Positions 1-10,269 of a DNA stretch of 64,000 nucleotides are shown here, one piece after another (the stretch's first letter is position 1; every line of letters begins with the position of its first letter). A model generated the notes under the pieces. That model was given only the letters and a program-made list of their open reading frames with translations, searched no databases and was not told the origin of the DNA. The position numbers were made by a program, and so were the translations under genes. This stretch comes from Vesta saturnalis (taxonomy: Eukaryota > Arthropoda > Insecta > Coleoptera > Lampyridae). The stretch is from positions 1,927,001-1,991,000 of the forward strand of contig JARFJB010000889.1 of NCBI GenBank assembly GCA_036346205.1, in the 5' to 3' direction.

Positions 1-384
1 TTATTTAATACAACCCAAAAAAAAAAAGGTTGTTACAAAATAATCCATTAAAATTCTCCAAACAATTTGATGGCAAATATTCAAGTTTGTAGCTATCTTT
101 CGTGTACTCGTTTCAGGTTGTTCTTCGACTGCGTGCAGGACTGCTTCCTCAATTACAGTTGTTCTTACACTTAGAGGCCTACCTTCACATGTACCTCTTC
201 GGACACTACCAGTTTCAACAAGACGCCGATGAATATTCGAGAAGGTTCGACTATCTGGTAAAGCACGATTGGGATATTTCTGGTGATAAATCCGTCTGGC
301 TTTTTCTCCATTGCTATCAGCGAGGCCATACACATAATGCATATCAGCCATTTCAGCAATTGTATACGTCACCATTAATAACAA
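1..384 (-). pseudogene. DUF4817-like helix-turn-helix exon of a mariner-like transposase, left arm
   Basis: This 127-codon open frame carries a Y-x-I-A-E-M-A-D-M-H-x-V-Y-G start, then Y-P-N-R-A-L-P-D-S-R-T-F and R-R-L-x-E-T-G-S-V. That is the pattern of the DUF4817 DNA-binding region in insect mariner-like transposases. A second helix-turn-helix-like stretch (S-T-R-K-I-A-T-N-L-N) follows near residue 95. The frame then runs into a poly-T tract and stops where a DDE domain should begin, so no catalytic part is present. The start is probably the second Met (MVTYTIAEM). It is either an orphan first exon or a truncated gene, duplicated in the other arm. Confidence 0.7.
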
Positions 385-898
385 AATTGTACAAAAACAA
401 TGGGAAAAGTTAATTTACAGTGACTTAAATTGAACTAGAAAATGTCACATGGAAAAAGCAAGTGTCATTTTGAAAGGCAACTAGACTTATTGCGAAATTG
501 TTATTTCATTCATTGAATTAATTTTCTCGTACAATACAACGGTTGTTATTTTATTACTCCCAAACGGAACATTCTAGGAACATAATTCAAGAGAGATTTT
601 ATTTTTCAAATTGATCGAGGAATTAAAATGTAATTTTATTTTTCAAGAAATCAGTGGCGTATCATTTTTTTTCTTTAAAAATATCCAAGTGAGTGCCCGT
701 ACGCACGCCACTGCAGAAGCTAGAATTTAACTTCGTATAGAAAAATATCCACTTTCATGCACTCTAACTTCGTACTAAATTTTACTGGAAAATGTTTAGC
801 GATTTAGAAGATATCAATTAATTTTCGTATTTTTCGTGTAACTTTGACACCCCGTATTTCTATAACAGTACAGTTTAGGACCGTACTTTATTAAGCAA

Positions 899-904
<6 letters not shown>

Positions 905-960
<56 letters not shown>

Positions 961-978
961 ATAATAATATATATAATA
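905..978. repeat. (AT)n / (AAT)n microsatellite
   Basis: About 50 bp of pure AT dinucleotide followed by AAT units. It lies in the palindrome loop and abuts the right arm. Confidence 0.95.
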
Positions 979-1217
979 ATTCCTCGATCAATTTGAAAAA
1001 TAAAATCTCTCTTGAATTATGTTCCTAGAATGTTCCGTTTGGGAGTAATAAAATAAAAACCGTTGTATTGTACGAGAAAATTAATTTAATGAATGAAATA
1101 ACAATTTCGCAATAAGTCTAGTTGCCTTTCAAAATGACACTTGCTTTTTCCATGTGACATTTTCTAGTTCAATTTAAGTCACTGTAAATTAACTTTTCCC
1201 ATTGTTTTTGTACAATT

Positions 1218-1595
1218 TTGTTATTAATGGTGACGTATACAATTGCTGAAATGGCTGATATGCATTATGTGTATGGCCTCGCCGATAGCAATGGAGAAAA
1301 AGTCAGACGGATTTATCACGAGAGATATCCCAATCGTGCTTTACCAGATAGTCGAACCTTCTCGAATATTCATCGGCGTCTTGTTGAAACTGGTAGTGTC
1401 CGAAGAGGTACATGTGAAGGTAGGCCTCTAAGTGTAAGAACAACTGTAATTGAGGAAGCAGTCCTGCACGCAGTCGAAGAACAACCTGAAACGAGTACAA
1501 GAAAGATAGCTACAAACCTGAATATTTGCCATCAAATTGTTTGGAGAATTTTAATGGATTATTTTGTAACAACCTTTTTTTTTGGGTTGTATTAA
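1218..1595 (+). pseudogene. DUF4817-like helix-turn-helix exon of a mariner-like transposase, right arm
   Basis: This is the inverted twin of the exon at 1-384. The 125-codon frame differs by only a few residues (for example K-V-R-R-I-Y-H-E for K-A-R-R-I-Y-H-Q). The same DUF4817 hallmarks are present, and again there is no DDE catalytic region. The sequence loses homology with other transposases right after V-W-R-I-L, close to where the related element at 23872-26393 has its intron. This suggests the duplicated piece was essentially exon 1. Both copies remain open, so the duplication is recent or the arms are being homogenised. Confidence 0.7.
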
Positions 1596-1619
1596 ATAAT
1601 ACATTAATTTAAGATCGTT

Positions 1620-2665
1620 CATTTATTTGGCGTAATATTAGAAAAGTTTTTAATTATTAAAATGTAGAATTGAGAAAGGCAATTTAATTTGCATTTCCTA
1701 GTACATATCTTTTTAAGTGTAATATTTCATAAAGATTTATATTTCCCTTTCCCTAAGAAATTGGATGCTGATCGCGCAAAGCGTGATAACTTAATTCTAT
1801 GCGCAGATGCGTGGGGGGACACTTACAGGAGTCACTCTGAAAGCCTCTATTAAATTCACTTCCTGCTAAATGTAATAGCATGAAGCATGTAGTTTTGCGG
1901 AATTTTCCCTAAATTTTAGTGTAAAGTGCCATCGGTTTAGATGGTAAGAGATCTTTTAATTCATTATATTTTAAATGAAAAACATTTGCCTTTTATAGGC
2001 TTTTTTTAATGCATTCTTTTAGAATGCACACTTTTTGCATACTTTAATTTTGCATACTTTTAAATGGCACTTCGATTTTTTCATTTTTTCTCATCACTTT
2101 TAAGTTTTACCTTTATTATACTACTTTTTGGATTACATTTTAAATTACAATTTGAATATACTAAAACCTCAAGAATGCTATAAATTTATTGGAAAGAAAA
2201 TATCTACGTATAAATATTAAATAATAAACTCCAGTAAGGGTGCGGCTGATCGCGTTATTACAAGATTACGCAATGATGATGTAGAAATAATATCATGCTG
2301 GTTGACCGCTCCGTATTCATAAGTAAACACAGGAAGTTGTCAAAAAGAAAGTATAAAGGTATTTATGTAATGATTTTTTAGTTCTTTAAGCATAGCTATA
2401 AGTCCTTTTTCTATCCTCTCCTTAATCATCCCTTAATTTGGTAAATAAACATTATTGCCCATCGTTATTTTTTTTGATATTAATATAAAGCTTTTATTGT
2501 TCATTGACTAGGTTTTGTTGTTCCTATAACTAAAGACAACATGGCGCTCGAGATTTTATTTTATTATATTTTATAATTTTTTTATATTGCATTTTTTTAT
2601 GAATTAGTGAAGGGGAAATAATTTAGCAGATTGGAATCAAGCAGCATTCAAGGTATTTGAGAAAT
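1620..2665. other. Non-coding A/T-rich interval
   Basis: No supported gene, repeat or RNA was seen here. Reading frames are short and interrupted. Confidence 0.6.
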
Positions 2666-2696
2666 CCTTTTATTAGAACCTCCCTATCTTAATCTA

Positions 2697-3280
2697 CCGA
2701 CATCTAGACAATGGTAGGGCTTAGAGGTTTGGGAAAAAAATTCTTGTAAGTAAAATGGGCAAGAGAAATAGCTGGAAATTATTTTGAAGTTCGTAATTTG
2801 ACCGCTAGGGGGCGTAACTACTATGAAGAAACATAGAATTCACACTATCTTGGAAAGTTAGATGATGAGCTATAACTTTCAAAACATCATTTGACAGCTT
2901 GGGTAGGACCGCAGCATTTTGCTTTACGGCATTTTTTCGTACATATCATAATAAGGGAGGGGGGGGCCAAAGAATTTGGCAATATTTGCATTTTAATATC
3001 GCCTGAACCGTTCAACCGATTTGAATATTTTTGGTCTCATTTATGCTCATTATGCTCTTTTAAAGAAAATTTTTTGGTAAACTGTTTAGTTTAAAGTAAA
3101 TGCGTTACACGTTTTTGTGATTTTCGGAAAAAAGTTAAATAGAAAGGTTCTACTTTCTTGAAAGACTACACCAACATAAAAATATCTAAATTTTAGTGAA
3201 AACCGCATCCCGATATCTCCAACCCATCTTGATTTATATGAGAAAACGTCAAAAATTGGAGTTTAAGTTACCTTATTACA
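2697..3280. repeat. Left TIR of the mariner-like element
   Basis: Reverse complement of 4383-5039 at roughly 85-90% by eye. It contains the subterminal ACCGCTAGGGGGCGTA at 2801-2816. The short open frame at 2891-3094 lies inside the TIR and is not a gene. Confidence 0.85.
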
Positions 3281-3349
3281 ACTGTCATAAGTTAGTTCTT
3301 ATAGTTTTTGTGTTTCAGATTTACTTTTTTAATTCGATTATCGTAAAAC

Positions 3350-4105
3350 ATGTTAAATATTACTAAAGTTTTGGCCTACGTGCAATACGGTCCCACCTTA
3401 AGCACTAGAAAAATTTCGAACGACATGGGGGTCCCAAAAACAATTGTCCACGAGATTCTTCAAGAAAATAAAATGCATCCCTACCACATTGTTTTACATG
3501 AGGCATTACAAGATGCAGATTATGATAGTAGACTGAACCACTGTTACTGGCTCTTAAATATGATTCGAGAAGATCCAAATTTTCTGTCACTAATATTATG
3601 GACGGATGAAGCAACTTTTAATAGCGCAAGAGGTGTAAATTTGCATAACATGCGTTACTGGTCTCAGGAAAATCCACATTGGATGCGGCAAGTAGAATAT
3701 CAAAATCGCTGGAGTTTAAACGTATGGTGCGGAATCGTGGAAGGAAAAATTGTAGGCCCATATTTTTTCGACCAAATCCTTAATGGAGAAAGGTTCTTGG
3801 AATTTCTGAATACTTTCCTTCTACCACTGTTAGAAGATGTCTCCTTGGAAACAAGAAGAAATATGTGGTTTCAGCTTGATGGTTGTCCGGCACATTATAT
3901 CCAAATTGTACGGAGAGGAACTTTGTTTCCCTGGGCGCCGCGTTCGCCGGATTTAGCTTATTTAGATTTTTATCTAAAAGACCTGGTTTTTTCAAAGGAA
4001 ACCAACAACCAGAGAACATGTGATGGAACGAATTCGAAATGCTATTATAGAAGCTTGTCCAGGGCTGAAATTGAAGCAGCGGTTTTTCTACCGAAAATAG
4101 ATTAA
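3350..4105 (+). pseudogene. Mariner-like DDE transposase, truncated and frameshifted
   Basis: The 251-codon frame aligns by eye with the transposase at 24301-25759. It keeps the first catalytic Asp (W-T-D-E-A-T-F), a second Asp in Q-L-D-G-C-P-A-H, and the block P-R-S-P-D-L-A-Y-L-D-F-Y-L with the third. The N-terminal DUF4817 region is gone. About 13 residues are deleted between the second and third Asp, leaving 28 residues where the intact copy has 41. W-G-R-I after D-F-Y-L is also lost. Two compensating frameshifts near 4000 and 4060 scramble the segment before the last motif. The intron of the other copy is absent, and the two exon-equivalent parts are contiguous (Q-E-N-K-M-H-P-Y-H). Confidence 0.85.
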
Positions 4106-4382
4106 ATAAATGCATTGATAATGACGGAAAACATTCTGAACACTTGTGAGCTTTTTGTGACTAATTTAAGTAATTGTAAGGGTTTTGTGCTTTTTTCATT
4201 TGTTCTGTTGTTAAGTTGGTCCGTTAGCCTTTAAACACGCTTCAAAACTAGTTTTGAACCAGTCCTAAGCCTGGATAAAGTGTGAAGGAAGGCTCGACGT
4301 GTTAACGATTTTGTGCTAAATGGGAAGAAGGTTTAAACATTTAAATTACGGCAGTTACCATGGCTACGGCATTTGTTTTTCT

Positions 4383-5039
4383 CGATAAGGTAACTTAATC
4401 TGATTAAAGCACTCCAATTTGTGACATTTTCTCATATAAATCAAGATCGGTTGGAGATATCGGGATGCGGTTTTCACTAAAATTTAGCTATTTTTATGTT
4501 GGTTTAGAGTCTTTCAAGAAAGTAGTACGTACCTTTCCATTTAACTTTTTTCCGAAAATCACAAAAATGTGTAAACGCTGCAGAAAACGCCGTCTAATTT
4601 ATTTACTTTAAACTAAAAAGTTTACCAAAAAATTTTCTTTAAAAGGGCATAAAATACTCTATCAAATGTGACCAAAAGTATTCAAATCGGTTGAACGGTT
4701 CAGGCGACATTAAAATGCAAATATTGACAAATCCTTTGGCTACCCCCCTCGCTTATTATAGTATGTACGAAAAAGTGACGTAAAGCAAAATGATGCGGTA
4801 TTACCCAAGCTGTCAAATGATGTTTTGAAAGTTATAGCTCATCGTCTAACTTTCCAAGATAGCGAAAATTTTATGTTTCTTCATAGTAGTTACGCCCCCT
4901 AGCGGTCAAATTACGAACTTCGAAATAACTTCCAGCTATTTCGCTTGCCCATTTTACTTATAAGGGTTTTTTCCCAAACCTCTAGGCCTTACCATTGTCG
5001 AGATACAGCCGCTCCGTACCCTTATCCGGACACCCGGTA
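4383..5039. repeat. Right TIR of the mariner-like element
   Basis: Partner of 2697-3280. It holds TACGCCCCCTAGCGGT at 4891-4906, about 133 bp from the outer end, and finishes CCGGACACCCGGTA. Confidence 0.85.
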
Positions 5040-5284
5040 TATTAACATTTGGCAAATGTTTGTTTTTTCCAAGGTCCACTACTTGCTTTGTTATATTTCC
5101 ACTTTAACTTCCTTAACGCCGTTTCCGCGTGACAGTAACAGTAATATTGAAATTATAATTGTTATTATTTATAGGACTAGGAAAATGAATTTTAAGGAGT
5201 TCAACGTTGTTAAAATTCGTTTAGTAAAACCCGAGTAACCTATACTCAAAGGAAAATGCTTAAAATTGACACATTTCTTACGAT

Positions 5285-5866
5285 ATCTCGGGATAGGACA
5301 AAGATATCGACATGCGGTTTTCACCATTCTGTTGCTAATTTGGTCTATTTTTGTAATCCGCGATTAAAACTGCATATTCCTATTTAATATTTTCCAAAGA
5401 AAACTAAATTAAAAAATAAACAAATACCGCCCTCTAGCGTGCATGTTACTTACTAGGTTGTGTCGAAATTATTACTCTTACGTTAATGGAAAATATCTGT
5501 TTTCAACAAGACTTAGTTTGCGAAGATCGATTAAGCAGAACCGGAGTTACAGGAGTTTTTTTTCATAATAAGGTTCCCACTCCCTCCCACCTCTTATTTT
5601 AAAAGATGGACTAAACCTTGTGAACTCATACATTCGCAGAATGATGATCGTATTTTCAATGTCTCTTAATTAGGCGAAATTTGTAAAATATTTATTTTTT
5701 AATTTTTAATTTTCAGTTACGCCCTCTAGCGGTGGTCCTACACTTCTATAAATAATTTCCAGGTTTTTCTCGAGGCCACTTTTGTTATAATTTTTTTTTC
5801 CGAAGCTGTTCTATAAGCGGTTTCTGAAATACGGGTGAGAGCCACTCTTATTGAGGTACCCTGTAC
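5285..5866. repeat. Two relic TIR segments of related mariner-like elements
   Basis: 5290-5480 resembles the inner TIR of the previous element: GATATCGACATGCGGTTTTCAC echoes the segment near 4455, and ACCGCCCTCTAGCG lies at 5426-5439. 5500-5866 instead resembles the right end of the element at 23872-26393. It has AAGGTTCCCACTCCC, then TACGCCCTCTAGCGGT at 5718-5733, then an end in GGTACCCTGTA. No transposase lies between them. They look like solo or truncated TIRs. Confidence 0.6.
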
Positions 5867-6090
5867 GTGTTAGCCTAATTACCCTATTGACATAGTATAA
5901 AATCTGGTATTTATATTATGTACTTACCTAATTGTATTTGACCTATTCAATAACCTATATTGAATTTCTCCTTATAACAGAATCAAAATAAGTAGCTCTA
6001 AATTTAAGTCGGTACTTACATTATATAAATTACATAATATATTTACCGTTGAATGAATTAATAATACAAAACGTCATTATTTAAAGAATG

Positions 6091-6170
6091 AGTTCGTGTC
6101 GAGATGAGGTCGCGTCGGGATGAAGTTGTGTCGAATTATGTCGCGTCGAAACGAACTCGCGTCGAAGGAG
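6091..6170. repeat. Degenerate minisatellite, GTCGCGTCGAAATGA-like units
   Basis: Five consecutive 14-17-bp units share GTCGYGTCGARATGA-like cores. They are far more GC-rich than their surroundings. The 62-codon frame at 6104 is mostly this repeat and I do not support it as a gene. Confidence 0.6.
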
Positions 6171-6654
6171 TTGAAATTGGCCGCGCGGAAATAGGTTGGA
6201 CCGTGTTTAAAGTACTTACTGAAATTGTGAAATCGTCAAAGTCTACCCTAATTGACAATTTAAAGAATCAGGTATTACATATTATAAGATAGTTAAATTA
6301 ATTTTGAATGTTTATTTAATTTCCGATTAAAACCTACCCAAGATTGAATACTCTTAAAGAAGTGTCTATAGTGTTCTGTAATGTTGCGGTGTAGCCAAAA
6401 ATTGCTTTAGGGACTTTTTGAATTATTAGGGCTTAGTTATATCCACATAAACAGATTCATTAAGCAAACTTATTTAAAATTCAGTTATATTTAAAAACGG
6501 TCTTTTCGTTTTTTTCAATAAAGTCCAATGTATCTACATAACGTGCTTTAACGCCTTCTAAAAGATAACTTTATTTGTAAATGGATTTTAACCACAAAAC
6601 CGCTGCCAAATTATCTGCCATAATGCTTTCTCATATATGTAAATAAATAACTTC

Positions 6655-7125
6655 AAAACCACAATACCCGAATTTGAGTCATATCGGTTTTCAAACACGA
6701 TAATTCCCCATTTTTGATCAGTCATTAAAATTTTTTTATTTTGACAAATGATTTATTCTTAGCCATCTTAAAAACCACCAATACCCAACTTTCATAAAAA
6801 TCTTACACCCTAAAAACGGTACGTCACTGGCATTTTTAAACTTTTTTTATTTAGATAATGTTTCGCAAATTGACAAAGTTGCAAAATTAATCATTAACCC
6901 ATAATACCTGAATTTTAGTCATATCGGATTTTAAACACGGTAATCCTCCATTTTTGATCCGCCATTTTGAATTTTCTAATTTTGAAAAATGATTATAAAT
7001 CATTTGTCAATAATCCTCAAAACCCCCAATACCCGACTTTTTAAATTATAATTAAATAAACACGTTAATCCCTCATTTTTGATCCGCCATTTTGAATTTT
7101 TTTATTTTGACAGATGATTTATACT
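6655..7125. repeat. Four tandem units of about 120 bp
   Basis: AATACCCGAATTT-like starts recur at about 6663, 6779, 6899 and 7028 (spacing 117-128 bp). Each unit then has the CATTTTTGATCCGCCATTTTGA segment or its relic. Unit 2 is the most diverged. Confidence 0.75.
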
Positions 7126-7149
7126 GAAAAATTCAAACATGTTTGAATT

Positions 7150-7340
7150 TTTCACATTTGACAAAATTGTTTACTACATCTTTAACAATTTTTAACAAAC
7201 ATTACTACTGACGAAGATAACTGTAAGTGTTATCGAAACGTTTAGATTGTATAATTTAAAGTACACCATTAAAAAATCCCAAAAAAGATAAGTATTTTAT
7301 TATGAGTGTTAATGGTGAAAGTTTACATTTTCATATTTTT
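7150..7340 (+). repeat. Dispersed repeat with hammerhead-like core
   Basis: The segment recurs, in part, at 18165-18365 and inverted at 39590-39665. At 7208-7239 it reads CTGACGA, a spare A, stem GATAAC, a 7-nt loop, stem GTTATC, then GAAAC. That is close to a hammerhead ribozyme core (CUGANGA / stem II / GAAA). The spare A is off-consensus, and I could not place a cleavage-site strand. Hammerhead motifs are known in Penelope-like retroelements. The family assignment is only a suggestion. Confidence 0.4.
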
Positions 7341-9890
7341 TGATAATGTTAATAAAACTCAGATTTAATTATAGTCAGTTAAAGCCATTTTTTTTTTAAA
7401 GAAAACGGAGCCTACATTATTTACTCAAGTTCACACGGGTTTTACCTTATTAAACCAAGTAACAAAATACTTACCAATTTCTATTGAAATGTCGTAAAGG
7501 CACGAAACGTGCTCATAAAATCTAACCCAACTATAATATGCACTAATAATGTTCACTAATTATGTATGAAATATCTTAACGCCATATACTAACCTACAAT
7601 AAATAAGTCAATTATTACGATTTTTCCCATTAAGTACTAACACAAGTTGTCCAAGATCAGCTGTTAGAGGCGCAGCTTGTGACGTCAGTGTAATGTACTT
7701 AAAAATCCCTAATTCCTTAGCGGGCTATGACCGTGAATTATCAAAGTGACAATTTCATAAAATTTTAATCTATCAAATTTGCCAGTTTGACAAATGCTTA
7801 ACCCCTACTTGAAAATCGTGAGATGTCCGATTTCCACATAAAAACGGTGTCTACATCAAAATTTGAATTGTGGAGGTGTCTACAGTAACAAGCTGTACCA
7901 GTATTTTTTGAGCGCGATAGTACGTATGTGAGAAAACAATAATAGAGCCGAGATATCTTAACAGTAACTCTAAATACGGAGTTTTAACGAAATTGGTTAC
8001 GTATTTTTTAATTTTAAGTCATACGCTACAGATACACATACGAGAAAAATATTTTATTTATGATGCTTTGCACATGAAAAATAAAAGTATGAGTTTTATG
8101 CGATTTATATTTGTATTAGAATTCTAATACAGGAAAATCACACCCTCAGATCAAACAAAATTTGTTGGATATAGAGCTCTACTTTACCGGTATGTTTTAA
8201 ACATGTCAGATTTACGTACAATTTAAATTTTTGGAATAAATGAAATACAAGTCATGATTATAATTATTTTTGATTTTGATTTTTAATGTCGATCAAAACT
8301 TAAGTACTTTCAATTAATAAGTTATTAGGAACAAGAATGTAGTGCCCTGTATAGCGTATTCTGGGTATTTCTTTAAAATACACAATCAAGCCAGAATGCT
8401 GCTTTGTATGTTTTACATGTTTAATTTGAATTCTAACATAACATGATTTGAAGTTAAATCCTTTAGATAACGTGACAATAGCCATTAAGAGGTATATTGT
8501 ATAGATCATGTTAGATACAGAAACAGTAACTCAAAATTTCTTAAAATGATATGGCCGTAAATAAGGGAACTGTAAGTTCAAATAATATCTTGTTAATTGT
8601 TAATTAATATATAGGGTGTATCGGTTCCCACGTGTAATCTATGTGCTATGCGATTCTGCACTAAAAATTAAATTCGTAAAGCCATAGCAACAGTAGTGTT
8701 ATAGAAATGAAAATTATATTAAGCAAATTTGTATCAAAACACGAATTAGTATATAAAAATAACTAAATATCAACGGAAATAAATTAAAAATACAAAAAAA
8801 ACTAATGAACTGTGTTTCAAATAACAAAAATGAACAAAATACAAAGGGTAAATAGCAACAAAAGTTAACACAATCAATCGGTACGCAATCCGAAAAGTCA
8901 ACTTAAAGCAAAAATTTTGACTGTACTTAGTCAAGAAACAGGAAATCGGAATTTAAAGCATTATTAAGATACGGTAATATCAACATAAATTAAAAGGTAA
9001 TTTTACACTACAGCTTTCTCATCGGAAATATAAATTACAATACTTACTGTAAATTAACTCTTTGCTTTATCAACAGGTTGCAGGAATTTCAGAGATATAT
9101 AACTATAAACTAGATTTTCGACCACTAGTTTGAGCACCACTCGTTTTTGTTATATAATTAAAATACAAACAGAAACTTTAAAATTGCACTTTAATATCAC
9201 ATGTAAACTCATCAAATAAAACAACTGTACCTATTCGTATATTCAATAAATCACAATAATATTTACTATTTAACTTCAGCATAAATGCAAACGAAATTGT
9301 ACTTAACCATCAGTAAGGCTTTACTATAATAAAACTAATTGTTAACAATAACCTTAAACCTACACAAAAACATAACCTATCCAAATTGAACCTGAATGTA
9401 TTAATAGTGGCATGTAATAACACAAATTCATGACGTACGTCAACGGAAATAACAAGTGACGCACTTCCAAATTTATGCTTATATTATAAAACACTAAAAA
9501 TGTGGAGTCGTGTGTTTTCACACTATATTCAACATTACTGAATGTTAATAGAAGACCTTTACTTTTATTGTTGTAAAATAATTTATCTAATTTGTCCAGC
9601 TAATAACATAATTGCTACAAAAAAGATAATTACTTCCCGTTTGCACATTAACATGTAAGTTAATATATTATACTGAAACGATCTCACTGCAAAGAATACC
9701 ATACTCCGTATAATTTTGCAAAGCTTTTTCATTTCTTCACGATTAGGTAAAACGTAAATGTAAACAGCATTATTTCTTCACAATAATGCATGAGAACGCG
9801 AACAAATCAACATTCTGCAATAACGTATAGGTACACATAATGTATTCTCAACCCAAAACAAACTGTGCCTGCTATCACTACAATATACAG
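7340..9890. other. Non-coding A/T-rich interval
   Basis: No supported gene or element. The only frame listed here (8300-8509, minus) has no recognisable motif. Confidence 0.6.
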
Positions 9891-9891
9891 T

Positions 9892-9986
9892 CCGTACGTG
9901 TGTGCGTGCGTACGTCTGTGCGTGCGTGCGTGCGTGATTGTGGGTGAGTGGGTGCGTGGGTGGGTGGGTGAGTCTGTGCGTGTGCG
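9892..9986. repeat. TGCG/TGGG-rich microsatellite
   Basis: Imperfect tetranucleotide repeats (TGCG, then GTGGG). The minus-strand frame over it is only a His/Thr/Arg-rich translation of the repeat. Confidence 0.9.
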
Positions 9987-10211
9987 GAGAGAATGCATCA
10001 ACATTTTTTCAATATCCGAATAACGATCAGCTTTATAAGAAAATGCTTTTTGATGCTATTTCAATTTTACTTCACTTTTCTTTATAAAGCTTCTCGATAC
10101 GAAATCAAATTAGTCTTAAAGTTAATCACATAAGCTTTAAAATGCATAAACTGCATTTGCATTGTTTGAGATGAGGCCAGTTTCGGATTTTTTTTTCAGG
10201 TAGACGTCTAA

Positions 10212-10268
10212 ATGTTTGTTAACGTCTATTTGACATGAAGTGTGTTTAAACGTCCATTTGACATGAAT
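10212..10268. repeat. 28-bp tandem duplication
   Basis: Two adjacent units share TTAACGTCTATTTGACATGAA / TTAAACGTCCATTTGACATGAA. Confidence 0.7.
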
Positions 10269-10269
10269 C

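Larger units (their letters stand above)
1..1599. repeat. Fold-back palindrome with two 620-bp arms
   Basis: Bases 1-624 are the near-perfect reverse complement of 978-1599, with only a few substitutions and small indels. The loop is about 350 bp and ends in an AT microsatellite. The left arm starts at the window edge, so it may extend further. Each arm carries the same helix-turn-helix exon, facing outwards. The loop holds GACACCCCGTAT at about 850, which resembles the outer end of mariner-like TIRs. The structure could be a fold-back transposon or an inverted duplication of a transposon's 5' half. Confidence 0.9.
2667..5039 (+). mobile_element. Decayed mariner-like DNA transposon with long TIRs
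   Basis: Roughly 600-bp inverted repeats at 2697-3280 and 4383-5039 flank a transposase frame. The right end finishes in CACCCGGTA next to TA, which matches the ends of the elements at 21465 and 23872 and the TA target site of the Tc1/mariner superfamily. The outermost 30-40 bp of the left end has diverged, so the left border is approximate. The transposase is broken, so the copy cannot be autonomous. Confidence 0.85.

Noticed and set aside
2891..3094. 67-codon open frame
   Set aside because: It lies wholly inside a transposon TIR, and the inverse copy does not keep the frame.
6655..7125. CRISPR array
   Set aside because: The units are about 120 bp, diverged and A/T-rich with no repeat-spacer pattern, and the genome is eukaryotic.
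9807..10004. His/Thr/Arg-rich minus-strand frame
   Set aside because: It is the translation of a TGCG/TGGG microsatellite.
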